Below the pieces are notes generated by a model. The model had not been told where the DNA came from, ran no database searches, and saw nothing but the letters and a program-made list of their open reading frames with translations. From Pseudomonas viridiflava (GTDB taxonomy: Bacteria > Pseudomonadota > Gammaproteobacteria > Pseudomonadales > Pseudomonadaceae), in assembly GCF_900582625.1 (NCBI RefSeq), contig NZ_UTIQ01000241.1, forward strand, positions 806,001 through 870,000: a DNA stretch of 64,000 nucleotides, written 5' to 3'. Made by a program: the position numbers and the translations under genes. Positions 59,717 through 64,000 of this stretch are shown here, one piece after another. Positions within the stretch are counted from its first letter, which is position 1. Each line of letters opens with the position of its first letter.

Positions 59717-61833
59717 TGGACGCCGCCCTGCCCACGGCGCTGTTTCAGCTCAACGATGAGGCCGATCAGCCCCTGCCGCCCCTGCGTGAAGACCTGCGCT
59801 TCAACGAAACCGCGCCCGCCCATAACGGCGAGCCCTGCTGGGTGATTCAAGACACCCTGGTCAATCGCTTCTACCGGATCGGCTGGCTCGAATTCGAATG
59901 CCTGCTGCGCTGGGGCCAAACCCCTCGGCAAATTTGCACCCAGGTCTGCGCCGAAACCGCCCTGCAACCGGACGTTGAACAGGTGTTGGAGCTGCGTCAG
60001 TTCTTGCACCAGCATCACTTGCTGCGCGTCATCAGCAGCCGCGCGCCGCCCGCTGACGCGAACAGCTGGTTGAGCTGGAAATGGTGGCTGCATCACTACC
60101 TGTTTTTCCGTTTGCCGCTGTTGCACCCGCAGCGTCACCTCGCATCGGTGGCCGATAGCCTGAGCTGGCTGTTCTCGCCCATCACAGCCGTGCTGGTGGT
60201 GCTGCTCAGCCTGCTCGGCATCGTGCTGGTGCTGCACCAGTGGGACACGTTTCGCAGCGCGGTAGTGGAATCGTTTTCCACCGAAGGCCTGTTGAGCTTT
60301 GCCCTCGCGCTCATCGTCGCCAAGACCCTGCACGAACTCGGACACGCCCTGGTCGCTACTCGCCAGGGCTTGCGCGTGGCCCATATGGGCATCGCCTTCG
60401 TGGTGCTGTGGCCGATGCTTTACACCGACACCGGCGAAAGCTGGAAGCTGCGCAGCTCGCGGCAACGGCTGGCTATCGCCAGCGCCGGCATCGTCACTGA
60501 ACTGGCACTGGCGGGTTTGGCGACCCTGGGCTGGGCGCTGTGTGACCCCGGCGCCCTGCGCAACGCGCTGCTTTATTTGGCGACTACCAGTTGGGTGCTA
60601 TCGCTGGCACTCAATGCCAGCCCCTTCATGCGCTTTGACGGCTACTTCATCGTCTCCGACCTTCTGGACTTCCCCAACCTGCACGAACGCTCCTCCGCCA
60701 TCGCCAGGGTCTGGCTACGCCGCGTGCTGCTGGGGCTGGACGAGCCCTGGCCGGAAGCGTTCGGGCACAAACAACGGCGCCTGCTGGTGGCGTTTGCCAT
60801 CGCCACTTGGTGCTATCGGCTGGCCTTGTTTTTGGGCATTGCCATCGCGGTGTACCTGCTGTTCTTCAAACTCCTAGGGATTTTTCTGTTCATGGTCGAA
60901 CTCAGCTGGTTTATCGCCCTGCCGGTGTGCCGCGAGCTGCGCCACTGGTGGAAGCAGCGCCATGCGGTGGCGCGCTCGCGGGTGCGCATCTGGCAATTGT
61001 TGATCGGCGCGCTGCTGTTGCTGCTGGCCATTCCCTGGCGCAGCGAAATCGATGGCGTGGGCGTGGCCCATGCCGAGCGGCAGATGCGCGTATACGCGCC
61101 GTATCCGGCCGAGCTGCAATCGTTGCGCCCAGCGGGTGCGGTGAAAGCGGGCGACACCGTGGCGGTACTCGACGACCCCGGCATCAGCTCGCGCCTGCGC
61201 AGTAGCGAGGCGAACGTGCGCAGCTATGAATCGCGCCTCACCGGTCTGCTGGCCGACCCCAGCGGCTTGGGCGAAACCAACGCCACGTATGAACGCATGG
61301 GCGTGCAAACCCTTGAAGCACGGGCGGCGCGTTCGGAGATGGCACGGCTGAACTTACAGAGCGCCTTCGACGGGCTGTGGCTGGATGTCGACCCACAACG
61401 CCAGCCCGGCCAATGGCTGGGGGTACAGGAAGCGTTGGGAATACTGGTCGACCCCAGCAGTTGGCAAGTCGACGCCTATATCGAGCAAGACCAGGTGCAC
61501 CGCTTGCGCATCGGCGATGCCGTGCGGTTCTACCCTGACGGCCACCCGATTGCCGTACCCGGTCACGTGCTGAACATTGGCAGCACGCGCACCAACCAGC
61601 TCAACCACCGCATGCTCGCCTCGCGCTTCGGCGGCCCGGTGCCGACCACTACACATGGGGGCGCGCTGGTGCCAACCGATGCGTTGTTTCAGGTGTTGAT
61701 TCAGCTCGACCTACCGCCGCCCTCGCTGCACGAAACCCGTGGGCACGTGAAGATTGAGGGCCAGCGGCGCAGCCTGTTGGCCGACGGCGCGACCCATGTG
61801 GCGGCGGTGTTGATGCGCGAGAGCGGCTTTTAG
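59716..61833 (+). CDS. M50-family membrane metalloprotease fused to a HlyD-like domain
   Basis: A 705-residue multi-pass protein. Residues 1-115 are a cytoplasmic PqqD/winged-helix-like domain (FYRIGWLEFECLLRWGQTPR). Transmembrane helices surround the zinc motif HELGH (206-210, HExxH) and the second ligand motif NASPFMRFDGYF with Asp308, as in site-2 proteases. From about 445 to the end lies a periplasmic lipoyl/HlyD-like part (RVYAPYPAELQSLRPAGAVK; DSLL-type barrel). The start is ATG 59716 (TGATG overlap); GTG 59713 is an alternative. It may process or translocate the giant adhesin; no ABC ATPase is present in the operon. Confidence 0.85.
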   Translation: MDAALPTALFQLNDEADQPLPPLREDLRFNETAPAHNGEPCWVIQDTLVNRFYRIGWLEFECLLRWGQTPRQICTQVCAETALQPDVEQVLELRQFLHQHHLLRVISSRAPPADANSWLSWKWWLHHYLFFRLPLLHPQRHLASVADSLSWLFSPITAVLVVLLSLLGIVLVLHQWDTFRSAVVESFSTEGLLSFALALIVAKTLHELGHALVATRQGLRVAHMGIAFVVLWPMLYTDTGESWKLRSSRQRLAIASAGIVTELALAGLATLGWALCDPGALRNALLYLATTSWVLSLALNASPFMRFDGYFIVSDLLDFPNLHERSSAIARVWLRRVLLGLDEPWPEAFGHKQRRLLVAFAIATWCYRLALFLGIAIAVYLLFFKLLGIFLFMVELSWFIALPVCRELRHWWKQRHAVARSRVRIWQLLIGALLLLLAIPWRSEIDGVGVAHAERQMRVYAPYPAELQSLRPAGAVKAGDTVAVLDDPGISSRLRSSEANVRSYESRLTGLLADPSGLGETNATYERMGVQTLEARAARSEMARLNLQSAFDGLWLDVDPQRQPGQWLGVQEALGILVDPSSWQVDAYIEQDQVHRLRIGDAVRFYPDGHPIAVPGHVLNIGSTRTNQLNHRMLASRFGGPVPTTTHGGALVPTDALFQVLIQLDLPPPSLHETRGHVKIEGQRRSLLADGATHVAAVLMRESGF

Positions 61834-61837
61834 CCGC

Positions 61838-63187
61838 TTAGGTGGCGTCGGCGTGGCTAACCATGCCTTTGATCACCACGGCAACGCTGGCCACGGCAGC
61901 CGGCAGCACCAGCGCAGTAAGCACCTGCTCGAAGTTCCAGCCCAGGCCCAGCAGTGTGGCGCCGATCCACGCGCCGAGAATGGCGCCGAAGCGGCCAATG
62001 CCGAGCATCCATGACACGCCAGTGGCGCGGCCCTGGGTCGGGTAGAAACGGGCCGCTAGCGACGGCATCGCCGACTGCGCACCGTTGATGCACATACCGG
62101 CCAACAGCACCAACGTGGCCAGCAACGTGACCTTGCCCAGGCTCTGCCCGACGAAATAGGCGAACACGCCGGCCAGCAGGTAAAACACGCCGATGACTTT
62201 GTGCGGGTTGAATTTATCCATCGCCCAGCCCACGCCGACCGCGCTGAGCACACCACCGAACTGGAACAACGCACCGATAAACGCCGCCTGCTCCATGCTC
62301 GCGCCGCTGTCGCGCATCAACGTTGGCAACCAGCTGGTGAGCAGGTAAACAATGACCAGCCCCATGAAATAGGTCAGCCAGAGCAACAACGTGCCGGCGC
62401 TGTAAGTGCCGGAAAACACCACCTTCAGCACGTTGCGGCTCTGCACGGTTTTCTGCTCCGGCACGCTGAAGTCATTGGCCAAGCCCACTTCAGCCGGCGC
62501 GATGGGCGCCAGCACCTTGCGCACCTTGTCGGCGCCGCGATTGCGCACCACCAGAAACCGCGCCGACTCCGGCAGCCACACCAGTAATACCACCGCCAGA
62601 ATCAACGGCAAGATGCCGCCGAGCAGCAGCAAGCTGTGCCAGCCGAACGCTGGAATCATCTTCGCCGAGATAAACCCGCCGCCGGCCATGCCCAGGTTGA
62701 AGCCGCAAAACATGCTGGTCACCAGCAGCGATTTCAAACGCTCCGGGGTGTACTCGGACAGCAGCGTGGTGGCATTCGGCATCGCCGCGCCCAGGCCCAA
62801 GCCGGTGAGCAGACGCAGCACCAGCAATTGATCGAGGCTGGTACTGAACGCGGAAATCAGGCTGAAGAAACCAAACAAGCCGACCGCCACGACCAGCACG
62901 ACCTTGCGCCCGAAGCGGTCAGCCAGCGGCCCGGAGCCGAGGGCGCCGAAGACCATGCCAATCAGCGCGGCGCTCATCACCGGGCCGAGGCTGGCGCGGT
63001 CTACGCCCCAGTCCTGCGTAAGCGCGGGGGCGATAAAGCCCATGGCGGCGGTGTCGAGGCCGTCGAGGAAAACGATGAGAAAACACAGCAGCACGATCTT
63101 CCACTGGTAACGGGAAAGCGGCTGGGCGTTGATAAAGGTTTGTACGTCGAGCGTGCCGGTGGTGGGCACGTGAGCAGGGCTGGTCAT
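61838..63187 (-). CDS. pcaK: 4-hydroxybenzoate/aromatic acid MFS transporter
   Basis: A 449-residue, 12-helix major-facilitator protein of the aromatic acid:H+ symporter family. Hallmarks are LIVFLDGLDTAAMGFIAPAL (first helix, with the conserved D-G-x-D), GPLADRFGRKVVL (loop 2-3) and LPESARFLV. It imports protocatechuate or 4-hydroxybenzoate for the beta-ketoadipate pathway. The downstream order pcaR then pcaK is that of Pseudomonas pca clusters. The ATG at 63187 has a CAGGAATTGC-type ribosome site; an upstream in-frame ATG at 63334 lacks one. Confidence 0.88.
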   Translation of the reverse strand: MTSPAHVPTTGTLDVQTFINAQPLSRYQWKIVLLCFLIVFLDGLDTAAMGFIAPALTQDWGVDRASLGPVMSAALIGMVFGALGSGPLADRFGRKVVLVVAVGLFGFFSLISAFSTSLDQLLVLRLLTGLGLGAAMPNATTLLSEYTPERLKSLLVTSMFCGFNLGMAGGGFISAKMIPAFGWHSLLLLGGILPLILAVVLLVWLPESARFLVVRNRGADKVRKVLAPIAPAEVGLANDFSVPEQKTVQSRNVLKVVFSGTYSAGTLLLWLTYFMGLVIVYLLTSWLPTLMRDSGASMEQAAFIGALFQFGGVLSAVGVGWAMDKFNPHKVIGVFYLLAGVFAYFVGQSLGKVTLLATLVLLAGMCINGAQSAMPSLAARFYPTQGRATGVSWMLGIGRFGAILGAWIGATLLGLGWNFEQVLTALVLPAAVASVAVVIKGMVSHADAT

Positions 63188-63413
63188 GCGAGCAATTCCT
63201 GTGAGTTTTTCTTCGCCATGGCACTGCAGGCGAATGGAACAGGAATGAGGGACGGGCTGGACAGGCGCTGCGCAGCGAACATCAGCGAAGCGCGGGTGCG
63301 CTGCGGTGAACGCAAATCCATGGCTGGCTCTCATTTGTTTTTATTGGAAGCAAAGCGTGGTCGCACAGAACGACCGAGGGCCAACAGTACGCAGCGGGAT
63401 GGGGGCGATTCAA

Positions 63414-63446
63414 TCCGATAATCGACTAATTGGGCGTTTATCGAAC
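63414..63446. promoter_or_regulatory. Candidate PcaR binding sites upstream of pcaK
   Basis: TCCGATAATCGA (63414-63425) and, on the minus strand, GTTCGATAAAC (63436-63446) each resemble the core GTTCGATAATCGCAC that I recall for PcaR in P. putida. Two half-matching sites about 20 bp apart before a gene next to pcaR make a binding region plausible. Confidence 0.5.
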
Positions 63447-63470
63447 ACTTGTGGATCGACGTGACGCCTC

Positions 63471-63582
63471 GCCCTCACCCCCCGCCCTCTCCCGCAAGCG
63501 GGCGAGGGAGCTTGACCGCTAGCCCTCACCCCTAGTCCCTCTCCCGCCTGCGGGAGAGGGGCTAGGGGTGAGGGCTAGCGGT
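63471..63582. repeat. Long G+C palindromes between pcaR and pcaK
   Basis: A small hairpin (CCCTCTCCCGC / GCGGGCGAGGG, 63485-63507) is followed by a very long one (63515-63582). In the latter the left arm (GCTAGCCCTCACCCCTAG and TCCCTCTCCCGC) pairs almost perfectly with the right. CCCTCACCCC/CCCTCTCCC palindromes are a common dispersed repeat in Pseudomonas. It directly abuts the pcaR stop and could end its transcript. Confidence 0.75.
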
Positions 63583-64000
63583 TAATGAAACAACCGCGTA
63601 CTCAACTCCTTACTCGCCTCCAACAACACCGGCAAAAAGCGCGTCTCCAATTCCTGCCGCGACACCCGCCCCGCGTGGGTGCCCACGTTCAACGCCGCCA
63701 GCACCTGGCCGGCTGAATCTTTCAGCGGCACCGCAATCGAGCGCAGCCCCACTTCCAGTTCCTGGTCAATGATCACCCAGCCCTGCTGGCGGATCTCGGC
63801 AACACTGGCGCGCAGCGCATCCGGCGTGTGCACGGTGCGGCTGGTTTTGATCTGCATCTCGGCGTGGTCGATGTAATCGTCCAGCGCGGCGTCATCCAGC
63901 GCGGCCAGCAAAATGCGGCCCATCGAGGTGCAGTACGCCGGTAAACGGCTGCCCACACTGAGGTCTACCGAGATCAGGCGTTGCGGCGTGGCCGAGCGGG
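63582..64000 (-). CDS. pcaR: IclR-family regulator, PcaR-like (partial, C-terminal part)
   Basis: The frame runs in from the window edge and ends at the TAA 63582-63584. About 139 residues of the IclR effector-binding domain are visible: RLISVDLSVGSRLPAYCTSM then GRILLAAL, QQGWVIIDQELEVGLRSIAV, and a final LPVLLEASKELSTRLFH. PcaR activates pca genes with beta-ketoadipate as inducer. The DNA-binding domain is outside the window. Placement directly upstream of pcaK in the same orientation supports the assignment; another IclR protein (PobR-like) cannot be excluded. Confidence 0.82.
   Translation of the reverse strand, partial: RSATPQRLISVDLSVGSRLPAYCTSMGRILLAALDDAALDDYIDHAEMQIKTSRTVHTPDALRASVAEIRQQGWVIIDQELEVGLRSIAVPLKDSAGQVLAALNVGTHAGRVSRQELETRFLPVLLEASKELSTRLFH

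Noticed and set aside
1..64000. CRISPR arrays, rRNA operons and classical tRNA genes
   Set aside because: No regularly spaced repeat-spacer pattern, no rRNA signature and no complete tRNA cloverleaf were seen; tmRNA is the only RNA gene found.

Overview
This window looks like a chromosomal segment of a Pseudomonas, probably of the fluorescens/syringae side of the genus. The signs are high GC with matching codon use, REP/REPIN sequences carrying a TCCTACA tail, a Pseudomonas-type lldR-lldP-lldD-lldE lactate operon, a pcaR-pcaK pair, a LexA-controlled polB, a vgrG effector island, and a tmRNA whose peptide tag reads ANDDNYGAQLAA. Everything was read by eye; no database search was run.

Layout. 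1-6482: L/D-lactate uptake and oxidation (lldR partial, lldP, lldD, TTG-started lldE) with a clear LldR operator. 6565-9886: a small secreted protein and a hybrid sensor kinase. 10041-10428: ssrA (tmRNA). 10403-17160: a 6.7 kb integrated element bounded by a 28 bp duplication of the ssrA 3' end. It carries a tyrosine integrase, a filamentous-phage-type (X/II family) replication protein, a hairpin-rich non-coding stretch, two excisionase-like proteins, an Arc-like repressor with three palindromic operators, and AT-rich cargo (a soluble plus four-helix membrane protein pair, and a separate membrane-anchored coiled-coil protein). No coat or morphogenesis genes are visible, so it resembles a mini-inovirus or satellite. 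The native tmRNA terminator has been displaced to the far side of the element. 17269-25823: chromosomal housekeeping (mqo, a lysozyme-inhibitor fusion, an Old Yellow Enzyme, an exported alpha/beta hydrolase, an MscS channel with cyclic-nucleotide domain, a LysR regulator).

26238-34380: a type VI secretion vgrG module read on the minus strand: VgrG, a 900-residue GH19-type wall hydrolase, its immunity protein, an orphan duplicated toxin tail with a second immunity protein, a PAAR gene interrupted by an in-frame TAG, and an unknown membrane protein. 34617-41863: yadGH-type ABC exporter overlapping a LysR gene, a small exported protein, an isochorismatase-family hydrolase, polB and a GFA-family protein. 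The LysR gene, the isochorismatase gene and the distant alpha/beta hydrolase gene (22381) share one long promoter element, which suggests a small regulon.

41860-64000: a DUF4239 membrane protein, a hypothetical, an outer-membrane barrel domain with a doubtful start, a GST, and then the most striking locus: a 3547-residue DUF4347/VCBS-repeat giant surface protein followed by four tightly overlapping genes for a TolC-like lipoprotein, an RND-type adaptor, a GAF-like/HlyD fusion and an M50-metalloprotease/HlyD fusion. There is no ABC ATPase, no Sec signal and no RTX repeat, so this may be a non-canonical secretion route for a giant adhesin. The window ends in pcaK and a partial pcaR.
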